From Chrysophaeum taylorii (lineage: Eukaryota; Sar; Pelagophyceae; Pelagomonadales; Pelagomonadaceae), in NCBI GenBank assembly GCA_029834535.1, contig JAQMWT010000632.1, forward strand, positions 1-64,000: a DNA stretch of 64,000 nucleotides, given 5' to 3'. The first letter of the stretch is position 1. Every line of letters starts with the position of its first letter. The translations under genes and the position numbers were made by a program. The notes under the pieces were generated by a model. The model was given only the letters and a program-made list of their open reading frames with translations, was not told where the DNA came from and made no database searches. Shown here piece by piece: positions 32,555 through 44,160 of this stretch.

Positions 32555-35193
32555 CGCGCCATACCCATGGTACACCCACCGTCAACTGAGACGCACGCTC
32601 GCTTGTCGCACAGTACGATGCCCAAACACCTTTGATTCATGATACGCAGAACACTGTCGTCTCAGCCACCGCTGAAGCGGCTCCCCGACCGCAGCCCGGC
32701 TCCGCGCTCGTTTCGCAATCATGGTCTCTCGGTATCACCGGCAATTCGAAGATTCCGCCCAGTTCGAATTACGAGGGCGCATTAGTATTCCACCGACGAC
32801 AAGATTCGTTTCGATTCGTTTCGATTCGTATCAGTCATGCCTCCTCTGGCTACTCTGGTTACATCGGAACTCAATGCAAGGCACGTACCGAAGTCCCTCT
32901 TTCTAAGGACCTCTGTCACACGCCAAGACCTGATGAGTATTCGTCGTTCCTCCCCGCTTCAACGCGACTCCCGACGACCAAATCCCCGACGATTTGTGAT
33001 AACACCAAGTTCCGTCATCAATGCAATTCAGAGCCACCCACGCTCCTTCGTCAGTCTCTCGCAGGTCACACCTCTCAAGTTTCAGCATTCCATCATCGCT
33101 CGATTTTATCCAGCATGCTGCCATATGCAAACGAAGTTCTATCACGCCAACGCCAACACGTCGCAGTTATCGCCAGTCTCGCGCAATAAATGCTCGCCAC
33201 CAAATGATAGCCGCACGCAGAGTCCTTTGCTCACCTCTCTTCACGTCCCTCCCAGCACTATGCTTGACGTCGAAGCTCTGCACCACTGTGGTTCGGTTAC
33301 AACACAACTTCACGCGAAGTCCTTGTCCAGTTCTGATCATATCTCGCATCTGTCGACATTGTTATCGGAATCATGCTTCGGACACAGCTCAGACAGCACT
33401 AGCGTATTGCGCTCCTATGACGCATTCGGTTCGCTCCTCTCCGTTCGCACTGCAGGTTCCATCTTGCAGAACTCTGAGCCCAACAGCCGCCATTGCGTTT
33501 CGCACCCCGTCGACGCTTTCCGTAGCACCCGCGAGGATAACCCCCAATCTCCACAGGCTGGACACGCGCTCTGCTCTACGCATTCCACCGCATCTCACTG
33601 CCGCACACCGCTAGCCCCACCCAGTTGTGTTACGAATCAAGGGAAGTTAACTGCCATGCCTATTTACTTCTTCATTCCCACACACTCGCTGCTAGCCACA
33701 GTCTCGCAGGACTCATTATCGGACAGTTCTTGCATTGTTGACAGGACCTCACATCATGTTCATTCTTCGGACATCCCCCGTCCACCGATTAATCCTCTCT
33801 TGCAACATACGCTCCCTACACGTTGTAAACTGTACAGCTCTCGCATATCGACAACACCCTCCTGTCGGATGTCTCCCCTTTCAGTCACTGCACGATTCAC
33901 CAGGGATGCACCACGCTCCCTCGCGCTTGTACATCAAGGGACGTTTGATTCTGGTGAAAACGCTTCGTTTGATTCTGATGAAAACGACTCCGGACATGAA
34001 ATGCACACTGGACCAGTCGATACTGGATCAGTCGATCGTCACAGCTCAGGATTACTATATCGAACAGAATACAAAAGGCGCGACTTTGACCATATCTTCG
34101 AAGTCAACTCACCCCCTGGCACGGACACTATCTTCAAGCAGTCCATCGCCTTCAGGCATTTTCTTCTGTTGCCCCACTCTACTGCATTTTCTGCACAGGG
34201 CACCGACTCGTCAGCACAGGACACACGCCTGTATCCACCATCATACGCGATACACTCGCAAACCTCAGTCTCCGCCCAATCATCTTTTGATGATAGCCAC
34301 TGGCGACTTACACGAGACTACGAACCCAAACCTACAGCAAATTTAGAGTACGAACCCAAAGCTACAGCAAATTTATAGTTTTCATATTTATGGCCACCCC
34401 CAGACAACTTTATCCCGATGTCCTCATCGCGCTACGATTATCCGCATATTATTTTAGACGCTCATAGCCTAGCTTCGGCTGTCCCACGCTACACTCAGGA
34501 CGACAGCTTTGACACGTATGTGACAGGCAATTCTGGTTCTCTCATCTTCCAGAAACAGCACCGCCTTGCTCGCTCTCGTTACGACGATACCTTACCATGT
34601 CGAAACCGATTTGGTTCAATGGTCATATCTCTTCATGGGATAACGCTGGCGCTCCGTCACATCGTCAAATCTTTACTAGCCCAACATTAGCCACAATAGA
34701 ATCTCATCCCTACGGCCACTCTCATTATTCGCCTTTCGATCAACCATTGGTCTGCTGCACAATTCCCGACTGCCTGACCCATGATCCCTCCTGTTATTAT
34801 TCGTTAGACCCCCCGCTCTACTCAGATGCTCCCCCAGCCGCTTAGGATTTATCCACCGGAACACACCGTCCCCTATATCATTAGCCACCGAGCAAGATGA
34901 TGATCTGCTCTCTCGCACAACATTCGCCATACTTCATCGTTAGCCTACTTAGCATCTTCCTCCACTTTTCTTCTTACTCACGATCGATGCTTTTTCCTTT
35001 CTTTGATCTTCCGCTCTTTCTCCTTTCTCACTTCACACACTACCTGCGTTTCGTTTTCCTCTGTCTCTTTCATGCACTTCGCACACTTTCCTTCCACGCC
35101 TCCTCACGACTCGACATCCATTTGTCCCTGGCCAAAAATTTGTTTTGTTTGTCCCAGATTTCGCTCATCACCGAGTTCAATCTGCGAGGGCGT
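32555..35193 (+). repeat. unclassified repeat D, copy 2
   Basis: A second copy of D, corresponding to D1 from 25652 on and then, past the empty site of the gag-only element (near 34864), to 30670-30840. It extends further right than D1, through a pyrimidine-rich stretch to CTGCGAGGGCGT, a purine-rich tract just before an LTR-like sequence. Overlapping open frames (for example 32837-34378) occur as in D1, but the frame layout differs between copies, which argues against strong coding constraint. Confidence 0.7.
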
Positions 35194-35380
35194 AGAGATA
35201 GAAAATTCCATTTAGGGTTAGGAACCCCCCTCCCCCTTAACCACATCATTCACACTTACAACCACTAAATCGCTGTGTCGCACACCGTGCTGCTCTTTGT
35301 GTCGTTAGAGGACAGGACGAAAGGCAGCACTACCACTGCCACCATTCTCTACCAGAGGCACTGTGATTTTTACTGTTCTC
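35194..35380 (+). repeat. diverged LTR-like sequence at the end of D2
   Basis: It starts AGAGATAGAAAATTCCATTT, like the gag-only element's LTR (AGAGATAGAAAATTTCATTT). It shares the preceding GAGTTC..TCTG.GAGGGCG context and, further in, GAGGACAGG and CTACCACTGC-like blocks. The middle is diverged. This makes D a likely distant relative of the gag-only element. The right border is uncertain. Confidence 0.5.
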
Positions 35381-38300
35381 TACTGTTGTTTATAATCCTA
35401 ACTGGGTGCGCAGCAGGGTCACTTGGAGGTGCGTCCTCATCATCACAAGTAGCTAAAGTATCTTCGTAGGATAACGAAGACATATAGTTTAACGACATTT
35501 CGGTCAAGCAGTTGCTGGAGATAGAAGTCATGAAGGCTTGTGCCACAAGACAAGGTATCTGTGCTGCACGTGGTGGAGGCCGGATCAAAGGTCAGGAAGT
35601 GGATACATGGGATTTCTTCATCACGGCAGCAGCATGTTGGAAGGTAGGGTCCAACATAAGGGACTTAATATCGGCAACGAGGTGCGAGAGGTGCTTGTAC
35701 AGTGTGCTGTACGTACCGGCAGGCAGAGCATTGCTGAGCATGTCACAGCAAAGGTCGTGGCGAAGAGACAAGAGGGAAGATTCCGGTTGTTTGGTGTGGT
35801 TGTTAGCACGAATCAACCCCGGTCGAGTGGGATAACGCAATTTCCCGTTGCGAGGGTCGAGTAAGATAATGTTTGCAGACCCTCGGACGGTGGGCAATGG
35901 AGCAAGCATGGAGTGGATTTTAGAGCCAAGTTTGCGGTCACTTCCACGAAGATACCCTATATAGCGACTATGGGACAAGTGGTGATCTTCCAAAGCGAAG
36001 TGAGTGTCCTTGTAGTCGAAAGAATTGTCGGTGGCCTTTTAGGTAAGGCAGCCAGGCATCACAAGTGAGCATCTGGACATGAGCTTTTGTATGGCAGTGC
36101 CATAGGCGGCAGCGGAGCCAGCTTGAGGAAGGGCTTGGATGATCCACAAGAAACCCATAAACGGCTCCAAATATATGGACCTATCCCGGTCGCGGGGGAC
36201 GTTGGAGGCAGTAAGCGTGTACGTGCTTCCAAACGCGTCAATGGAAGCATGATATTTGGTGGCGGAGTTTTCTATGGTGAGGTTGCCGTCAGTGTGTGTG
36301 GCCATCCGTTAAGAAGTAGGTGTTGTGTGATGTTGATGAGGTTGTAAGTAGTAACCTATGAGACGGTTGGTCAGTTTCGAAAACGGTTATGTAATAGGAC
36401 ACAGGAGTGGGTGAGTTAGTGTGCAATCTGGCAAACAAGTTGTATAATATGGCGAAGGCCTTGACACGCAATGGATTAGTTGCATGTGGCAGTGGTTCCA
36501 TGGAGGAGCGTTTGAAACACAGCGGATGATAAGTACACTCGGATTGAACAGAGTGCGTGCGTTGCTCGTGAGCCTGTTGAGAGTGAAGGCGGAGAAATAG
36601 TAAATTGAGTGTTTCAAGGTCAGTCATGGTAAGCTGAACAGAACCTGTGCGAGAGTAAGGTGCAAAAGTTTTAGGAACGGGGACATCTGGTGGATCGGGG
36701 AACACCCGGACCCAGTCTTTGGCAATATCTTTAGATAGCCAAAGTCGTTTAGGAATGGCTTGTATGTCATCCACGATCTTAAAGAAGGGGCGTGGGTGGT
36801 GGATAGGCCATGAGAGTATGTTGATTGGCCCAGTAGAATACCTGCGTGCGATGCAGATCCATCTTCCCCTAGATTGGTAGTCGCCACATAGGTAGGTCGG
36901 GAACCTGTCAACAACATCAACACAGTAACCGAGTGTGGAATGGATGAGATTGGCCACAGTTATGTGGTCTTGATGACAGTACTTGTGGGGTGGTGTCATC
37001 TCAACCAGTAGTACCAAGGGTTGGAGAAGTTTGATGACAGACAGCATGCTGTCGAAGAGGGAGTCGTCGAGCAGACTGTGTAGATTCCTGTTGGTGCATG
37101 GATGAGTTATCTCGATAATATCACAATAAAATTTGCGCCTTTCCTCTGGTGAAATTTGATGAAGATAGTTAATAAAAGCGGGCAAAGATTCAAATAATAA
37201 TACTGTAGGAAAACGGCGGCGTAACATGCGCACAAGCGTATCATCAGACTCAACAACAATTTTTACATTGACATGTAAGCCTAGGTCATTAGTGGCTTGA
37301 GACAGGACGCTGGGGTTGACAAACCAGAACAAACAAACATTACAGAGGGTTTGCGAAGATTGGGCTCTTGTGAGAGAAACACTGGACGAGAAAGCATTCA
37401 TGTTAATGGTGGCGTGTTTTGCTGAACAAATTTGTTCTGTTTCCGAAGATTAAGAACCAAAGGGCGGATCCACAGGCGATCCGGTAAAACTCTCTTGATG
37501 AGATAGTTATAATATGCCAGTAGATCTCTGTTTTCGTGGTATCGCCGGAGCGGAAATGCGAGGGAGCATAGTTCGAGTTGCTTGTCGCGGGCGATGTTGT
37601 AGGTGAAACAAGGGAGAGCAGGCAAGTTAGATGCTACGTAATGTATGTGAACAAGTGCAGGCCAGTAAGTTCACCTAGCCCCAATCTCTAACCCCAGTAA
37701 GTTCACCTAATCCCAGTAAGTTTCATATAAGTTCACCTGGTCAGTAAGTTCATCTAGTCCAAATCTCTAACCCCTGTAAGTTCGGCGTAAACCCACTCGT
37801 GCTCACACCCACTCCTTCGAGCTCGTCGCTCTCGCCTCCGCCAATCTAAGCAGCTTTGATCCGCACACGCCGCTAACCTTTGAGTTTACTCTAAAACCCC
37901 CAGTAAGTTCACCTGGTCCCAGTAAGTTCACCTACAGTGCGCGTGTAGACGCCGGGAGGGGGCTTATCGGTATTGCGCAGCACGTGTGGGGTAGGGTGGA
38001 GTCGTCGACTGAGAAGAGCATATTCTCGGGGTTTCCGATCGACAGAGAGCCACGTAGAGCTGGACGTGACAGAAGACGGGCTTGGGCAAGAGGACGCCGA
38101 CCTCGCGGGGCGTCTGGCCATGGCTCTTGTTGATCGTTTGGCGTCGGCGGGCCTTAAGGGATACAGGTTGGAGGAGCCTCGGTGACACGACACGATCGAT
38201 CACGCATCTGGTACCGTTGCAGTGGCCGTGCGACGGGTCGAGGTTGCGAAGACTTTAAGCTCGCGATCAAAGTCAGCATGCCGTTGGTTGTCAGGGAGTC

Positions 38301-38572
38301 GAAAACTCGACTGTAAAGAGCGAGGCGTCGTCTTGCGACCCAACCTAGTCGGCCGAAAAGAACTCCGACGCGTCGTCTCCGGGAAAAAAAGGCCGCGGTC
38401 ATGCGCGCGTTGTCAGCATCGACAACATCGTTTCGACGGGGCGTGAGAATGTCGCGCCGAAAGAGCAGCCGCGGGTCGTGAAAATAGTCTGCGAGGTCGC
38501 CGTAGACGGCTTGGAGGATCAATCCCTGGCTCGCGGGCCTACCTGATCCTCACCCTGAATCGGTTACAACTC

Positions 38573-38904
<332 letters not shown>

Positions 38905-39015
38905 TCTGTCGATTAGTAGTAAGGGTACGCACATCTTTGTCTATGCGGCTCGTGATAGCGCTGAGCTTTGGCTCAGATCGATCAGTGAACACAGTGGACA
39001 AGTTCGTCTGGTTCC

Positions 39016-39420
39016 TGGAGAGATTTGACCCCCTCCGGGTACATGGTAGAGACTGCGTGCAGTCTTCGGCGTGTACAGACCATTCCGCTTGTCACATGCT
39101 ACTACACAAGGTAGGGATTTAGGCCCTAACTCCTTGAGGACATTAGGTCCCATAGAAGCGTTTACGCTGACAACGGGGAGCGAAGTCTCTGTTAATTAAA
39201 CAGAAAACCCCGTACCTGACGGTACGCACCTGGAGGCCTACTCCATGTTGGAAAAGAGCCTCAGACTGGGCTCTTCATAGTCATGAAATAAAAGGGCGGA
39301 AAGGGGGGGGGTAAGGAAGGAAGGAAAGAGGGAAAGCCGTATTACGGAGAGAAAACCCTCGTGTAGAGATAGGTGTGAAAATGTTCCAGTGTCGCACACA
39401 TAATAGTGTAGCTCTCTGGA
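39016..39420 (-). repeat. 3' LTR of B2
   Basis: 405 bp. On the minus strand it begins TCCAGAGAGCTACAC after GTTGAGGGGG and ends AAATCTCTCCA. It is the cleanest copy of the family B LTR in this window. Confidence 0.85.
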
Positions 39421-39538
39421 CCCCCTCAACGTGCGGAAATGGTTTATGCATTTCAGACGTTCTTGAGGCGGAACTTGTGCAATATACATGAAAACAGTGG
39501 ACAATGGAACAAACAACAACAGAACAGGACAAATTTAA

Positions 39539-40978
39539 TTATGATGTCGAGCGTGTTGTAATGTTACGCAAAGAAGCTGCATCAGTATCCACATCAGATG
39601 TATGGTCCAATTCATCTTCGCTATTATCGTCAAGTTCCTTTAACTCTGGAGAAGACGAATTATGAACATCAGAGGTTAGGTCGTTAGTAGTGTTGGTATT
39701 GTGCGTAGTCATTGCATCACTCAACGTGACCAAGGGTGATATGACAGACGAAAGGAAAGACATAGCAGCATCGGGTGTAAGAGCGTGTAGATCCAATGCA
39801 GGAATAACACGATCATTCGCATCAGACATAGCTGTGTGGAGGTGATGAGCTGCTGCGTCGATTTGAGCTTGCGGTGCCTCATTATACGTATCTGGAGGGA
39901 GCTGTCCAATGGATGAGATAAGCGACCGATAAATGATATGGACAAATACAGCAGAGGACGGGATTATGGTGTCCTGATGCATCTGAAGACTTGACAAGAT
40001 GTTGTCTAACAGAGACACGTTCGTGATGTTCTCGATCACTTGAGTGTTTAAATTTTCGTAAGTCTCTTGCATCTGTGTGAGAGACGTTAGTGCAAGCGAT
40101 AGTTTTTGATCTCGTGCCATCAATTGCTGTTCGGTATTAGTGAGACGTAAGGATAAAGACCGAGCGTCTTCTTTTAATTGGTGTAAAGATTCAGCCACAT
40201 TGTCGTTAGCTTTATCTGGCGTGGGTTCAGCGGGTTGGTTGTCGATCGGCGCTGGTGAAACATCTTCAGAAGAGGTATTATCTGAAAAGACATCAATTAT
40301 GTCCGAGGGGTAGCCAACCTGGATTAGCACATTTTTAAAGGCAGTTTGCTGGTCAAGTGATAGTTGACGAAAGTAATTAAGCATTGGCGGTAACGTCTCG
40401 GAAGAAGTTACGTCAAATTGGTGGGAAACATCATTAACGAAGCGTTCGACAAGCACGCTAGGTAGCTCATCAGGGTTGGTCACTACACATACTTTATCTT
40501 GAACGGACTGTAACAAAGACCAAGCTGCTACAAAAATCTCAAGATTTACACTCGAAATAAAGGGCAGTTGAAGTAAGAGCATGGCGTTAGCGTCAAGGTT
40601 AACAATAAGTTTAGACGCATCAATGTTAAGGGATGTTGCAGTCTGCATGATTGCTTCTTTGAGCTGCTTGTTAATAGCAATGGACTTTCCAAGGCGGAGG
40701 ATTATAGCTCTTGTGTGGGCAGCTGGATCATTAAAACAAGAGAGTTGGAAGGGCTGCTGACTGTTGCGAATTAATGCTATCCCATGGTGTGACAGATGGC
40801 CGAGGATGTTAAACGTATTCTCACTCTGTGGGCCGATTGCCAAATCAGTGGTGTATGATTTGAATATGCGGCGGCATGCATTACAGGTATGCCTCTGGCG
40901 CATGACGGGATCAAACACAGAAAACTTGTGCTGGTTTCTTGTACATTTTAAATCTGGAATCACAAGACAAACCCGCAC
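39539..40978 (-). CDS. third ORF of copia element B2 (long open copy)
   Basis: An open frame of 479 codons, the longest uninterrupted stretch of the third ORF here. It lacks the RG-rich head. It opens near a zinc-like CNACRRIFKSY (40890-40860). The conserved FQLSCFNDPAAHTRAIILRL follows, then a hydrophobic helical region. A heptad-rich coiled coil (SLHQLKEDARSLSLRLTNTE near 40190-40130) and a helical domain (FVHIIYRSLISSIGQLPPDT) come next, and an acidic tail (ELDDNSEDELDHTSD) ends it at a TAA. The position after pol and before the LTR is env-like, but I see no signal peptide or transmembrane helix. Function is unknown. The element around it is a fossil. Confidence 0.7.
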   Translation of the reverse strand: MRVCLVIPDLKCTRNQHKFSVFDPVMRQRHTCNACRRIFKSYTTDLAIGPQSENTFNILGHLSHHGIALIRNSQQPFQLSCFNDPAAHTRAIILRLGKSIAINKQLKEAIMQTATSLNIDASKLIVNLDANAMLLLQLPFISSVNLEIFVAAWSLLQSVQDKVCVVTNPDELPSVLVERFVNDVSHQFDVTSSETLPPMLNYFRQLSLDQQTAFKNVLIQVGYPSDIIDVFSDNTSSEDVSPAPIDNQPAEPTPDKANDNVAESLHQLKEDARSLSLRLTNTEQQLMARDQKLSLALTSLTQMQETYENLNTQVIENITNVSLLDNILSSLQMHQDTIIPSSAVFVHIIYRSLISSIGQLPPDTYNEAPQAQIDAAAHHLHTAMSDANDRVIPALDLHALTPDAAMSFLSSVISPLVTLSDAMTTHNTNTTNDLTSDVHNSSSPELKELDDNSEDELDHTSDVDTDAASLRNITTRSTS

Positions 40979-41010
40979 TCATGTAGCCTCAATTAAAGAA
41001 GACAATGACG

Positions 41011-41345
41011 ACTTCAGACGCCCATCCGAGCAGGAGCCAGGCCGGACCGGCAGGTGCCAGTCGGAATCACGGGCCTGTAGACGAGGAGCGCCGAAAGGTC
41101 GGTCGGCGGAGAAGTGACCATCAAGCGTCGCCATGCGACGAGAGACCGCGATGTGACTGACAACCAACTCGTCCATAACCTTCCGTCTTCGCCCCGGCCA
41201 TACCGTCCCACTGCGAACGTTCCGGCTGCCAACCAGCCGCCCGGGAGGCGAATGAGGTGCTAACCTACGCCGGGAGGGCGGATGCCCTCGCAAGGCTCAG
41301 GATTCATGAAGGCACCGTCCTCCATCACTCCGATCGGCGATCAGG
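41011..41345 (-). mobile_element. SINE-like repeat C, copy 2
   Basis: On its own strand it runs from CCCTGATCGCC (41345) to just before the tail (41011). The GTTA tail is lost. Compared with copies 1, 3 and 5 it has many 1-4 base deletions, for example AGTCGG for AGTCCGG and GACGAGAGACC for GACGAGGAGACC, as does the DNA to its right. Confidence 0.8.
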
Positions 41346-42100
41346 GTTATTAAAGAGACATATGCACTTACTGCACATCTAACGACGTGCGTGTCGCTAA
41401 CCATTACTATGAGACAGTGTCTTATACAGATATTACTGAGCTTAAATCTCGTTTTAATCAGATGGCAGCGTTGAATTGGGCGCGCGCCCTGTAACGGCGA
41501 ACAACCTTGCTTTTAATCTGAAACAAATGGTAATAATGATAAGCATCATCCAATTTGGCTCCATGATGCTCGCTGCGAGGATGCGCGTATGCTAATCCCC
41601 GGATCACAGCGCATTCTCAATCTTTATTGGAATAGTGTAATCTCTTACGAGACACGCTCAGGAACAACTCGATTCACGATCCTGAATTGTTAAAGCTGTA
41701 GTTGATCTGTTTGACGTTCGTCGTTATTGGGTTGAGGCATTAAAGTATACAATAAACAAAGGTTTTCCTCTAACCGACGCAGATAAACGCTTCCTGGATC
41801 CCGCATCCACCGTTACTACCAGGCACTGGTGTGCGTTTGTGGATACTATTCATCAATCCCGACGCTCAACAACGGCCACTCGTTGTTAGCTGCAGCGGAC
41901 GTTCGCGCTTTGCTCGTAAGCTGTAATGCAGATAGCATGAAACAATGCCGCGTCCGTAGGCGCTATCGTCCACCTTCAAATTATAACGTCAAAGGTACCA
42001 GCTCGATCGTCCTGTCTACTCACCCTCCTCTAACCGTAATGCATTCACGATATATGTAAATGGACCGGGCTACTTTCAAGTTGATGTCTTCGCCACCTGT
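41346..42100 (+). pseudogene. gag: gag fragment of a further copia lineage
   Basis: The plus strand near 41391-41470 reads ANHYYETVSYTDITELKSRF, which aligns with FNHYESVTTTDVSYLKQQF of the A gag (6565-6620). Near 41815-41850 RHWCAFVDTIHQSR matches the GWVDWCYMYETRSS area of A (6800-6850). It is well diverged from A, so it belongs to another lineage, possibly B, whose gag is not otherwise seen. It is heavily broken. The stretch 42100-42495 that follows shows no recognisable gene and may be its continuation. Confidence 0.5.
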
Positions 42101-42495
42101 TGGTAAATTACAGGAAGCAGATGCAACCCCTCTACCGACTCAAATGGTGCAGGAGGGAGGCGAAAAAGCTGCTAGTACCCTCTGGACTACAAGCTCAAAA
42201 GCTCGACAGTGGCGGATCCGATGAAGCCACCCAAGTTCATCTCTGCCATCTCGAGTTGATATAAATACATACAAGGAACAAAGCAGATAAAGGAATCGTT
42301 TCCAGGGGACTGCGATACAGAAAATGGCTTTTCTGTCCATTAAAGATGATAAAATCGATAACATCCTCGGCCGCTATTGCAGCACATCGTGACAGCTCGC
42401 GTGCGCCGTTCGTCGTCAAGCTCGGGAAACTTCCTGCCTCTGAGCTCCCAATAATCTACCCAACGAAGATAATGAAGATGGCACAGATCCCCTGT

Positions 42496-43864
42496 TGGAG
42501 ACGACCTATCGGGTACATGGTAGAGCTTGCAGTCTTAGGCGTGTCAGACCATTTGCACTTGTCACATGCTACTACAAAGGTAGGGTTTAGGCTGACTCCT
42601 AGGACATTAGGTCCCATAGAACACACTGACAACGGGGAACAGAGTCTGCGTTAATTAAACAGAAAACCCGCACCCGACGGTACGCACCTGGAGCCTACTC
42701 CATATTGGAAGAGCTCAGACTGGGTTCTTCATAGTCGTGAAAGAAAAGGGGCGGAAGGGGTAAGGAAGGAAGAAGAGGAAAGCCGCATTACGGAGAAAAC
42801 CCTCGTGTAGAGATAGGTGTGAAAATGGTGTCGCACACATAATAGTGTAGCTCTGGACCTCAACGTGTGGAAACAGTTGTGAATTCAGGCGAGGCGGAAC
42901 TTGTGCAATATACATGACAACAATGGACAATGGAACAAACAACAACAGAACAGGACAATTAATTATGATGTCGAGCGTGTTGTAATGTTACGCAAAGAAG
43001 CGTCAGTATCCACGTCAGATGGCGGTCAATTCATATTCGCTATTATCATCCATTTCCTTTAACTCTGAGAAGGTGAATTATGAACATCTGATGGTGGGTC
43101 GTTAGTAGTGTTAGTATTGTGCGTAGTCACATCACTCAAGGTAACCAGGGTGATATGACAGATGAAGGAAAGACATAGCAGAGTCAGGAGTAAAGGTGTA
43201 GAGTCAATGCAGGAATAACGATCATTGCATCAGACATACGTGGAGGTGACTGCGTCGATTTGAACTTGCGTGCCTCATTACGTATCTGGAGGGAGCTGTC
43301 CAATAGATGGGATAAGCGACCGAGTGATATGGACAAATGCAGCAGAGGACAGGACTATGGTGTCCTGATGCATCTGAAGACGACAGATGTTGTCTAACAG
43401 AGACACGCTTGATGTTTCGTCATGACTTTGGCAATTTTCCGTAAGTCTCCATCTGTGTGAGGTATTTGGGTGCAAGCGATAGTTGTTGATCTCGCGCCAT
43501 CAATTAAGTTCGGTATTAGTGAGACGTGGGATAAAGACCGACCCTTCTTAATGGGTGTAAAGATTCAGTATTGTCGTTGGCTTTAGGTGTGGGTTCAGCG
43601 GGTGGATTGTCGATCGGCGGTGGTGAAACATCTTGGGCGTCATGAAAAGGCATCAATTTTGTCGAAGGGTAGCCAACCTGGATTAGCACATTTTAAAAAC
43701 AGTTTTCTGGACAAGTGATGACGACGAAAATAAAATTAGTATTGGCGGTAACGTCTAAAGGAAGGATTGTGTGCATTGGTGAAACATCATTAACGGCGTT
43801 CGACAAGCACAGTAAATGCTCATCCGGGTTGGACACTACACATACTTTATCAACAGACTGCAAC
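42496..43864 (-). mobile_element. Ty1/copia fossil B3, third ORF end and 3' LTR
   Basis: A minus-strand family B copy with LTR (42857-42496), 3' untranslated region, and the C-terminal half of the third ORF (43864-42961). It aligns with B2 throughout but has lost many 1-6 base units. At 43865 the LTR of A3 begins inside the B3 third ORF, so A3 probably inserted into B3. It is badly broken. Confidence 0.8.
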
Positions 43865-44160
43865 TGCAGAGCATTTAGCAAGCGGTGATCACCTGGAAAC
43901 CATCCGCCTCATCGTGAACGTCCGGAAGTATTTAATTCGGGGAATGAAAAGGTATGTTCCTATATCGCAGAACAGGCGGCATCTAGAACTACACGAGAAG
44001 GTAAAGTGTACAGTGCTAGATACCTCGGGACGCGCTAGACCATGATGATGAGCGTAGGCACAAATCAGAGGACTATTGGATTGGTAGAAAGGAAGAAGAA
44101 GGGTAAGGAAGAGATCACGCCAACGGACGGATAAGGGTGAGAGGCAGCAGATGCTCTGCA
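43865..44160 (-). repeat. 3' LTR of A3
   Basis: 296 bp with the family A ends (TGCAGAG at 43865, CTCTGCA at 44160). The purine tract GAGGGGG, seen as CCCCCTC at 44161 on the plus strand, lies next to it. It is shortened by several small deletions relative to A1. Confidence 0.88.

Larger units (their letters stand above)
39016..41010 (-). mobile_element. Ty1/copia fossil B2, third ORF and 3' LTR
   Basis: The minus-strand 3' end of a family B element: third ORF (40978-39539), 3' untranslated region, purine tract and LTR (39420-39016). gag and pol are missing. At 41011 the sequence passes into a SINE-like repeat. Its 3' untranslated region shows the target sequence where the LINE sits in B1. 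The LTR ends against A4 at 39015. Confidence 0.85.

Noticed and set aside
39539-40978. Third copia ORF as an envelope gene
   Set aside because: I see no signal peptide, transmembrane helix or fusion-peptide-like segment; only the position after pol is env-like.
41346-42495. Intact gene in the block after SINE copy 2
   Set aside because: Only scattered short frames match copia gag, and the surrounding block is full of small deletions.
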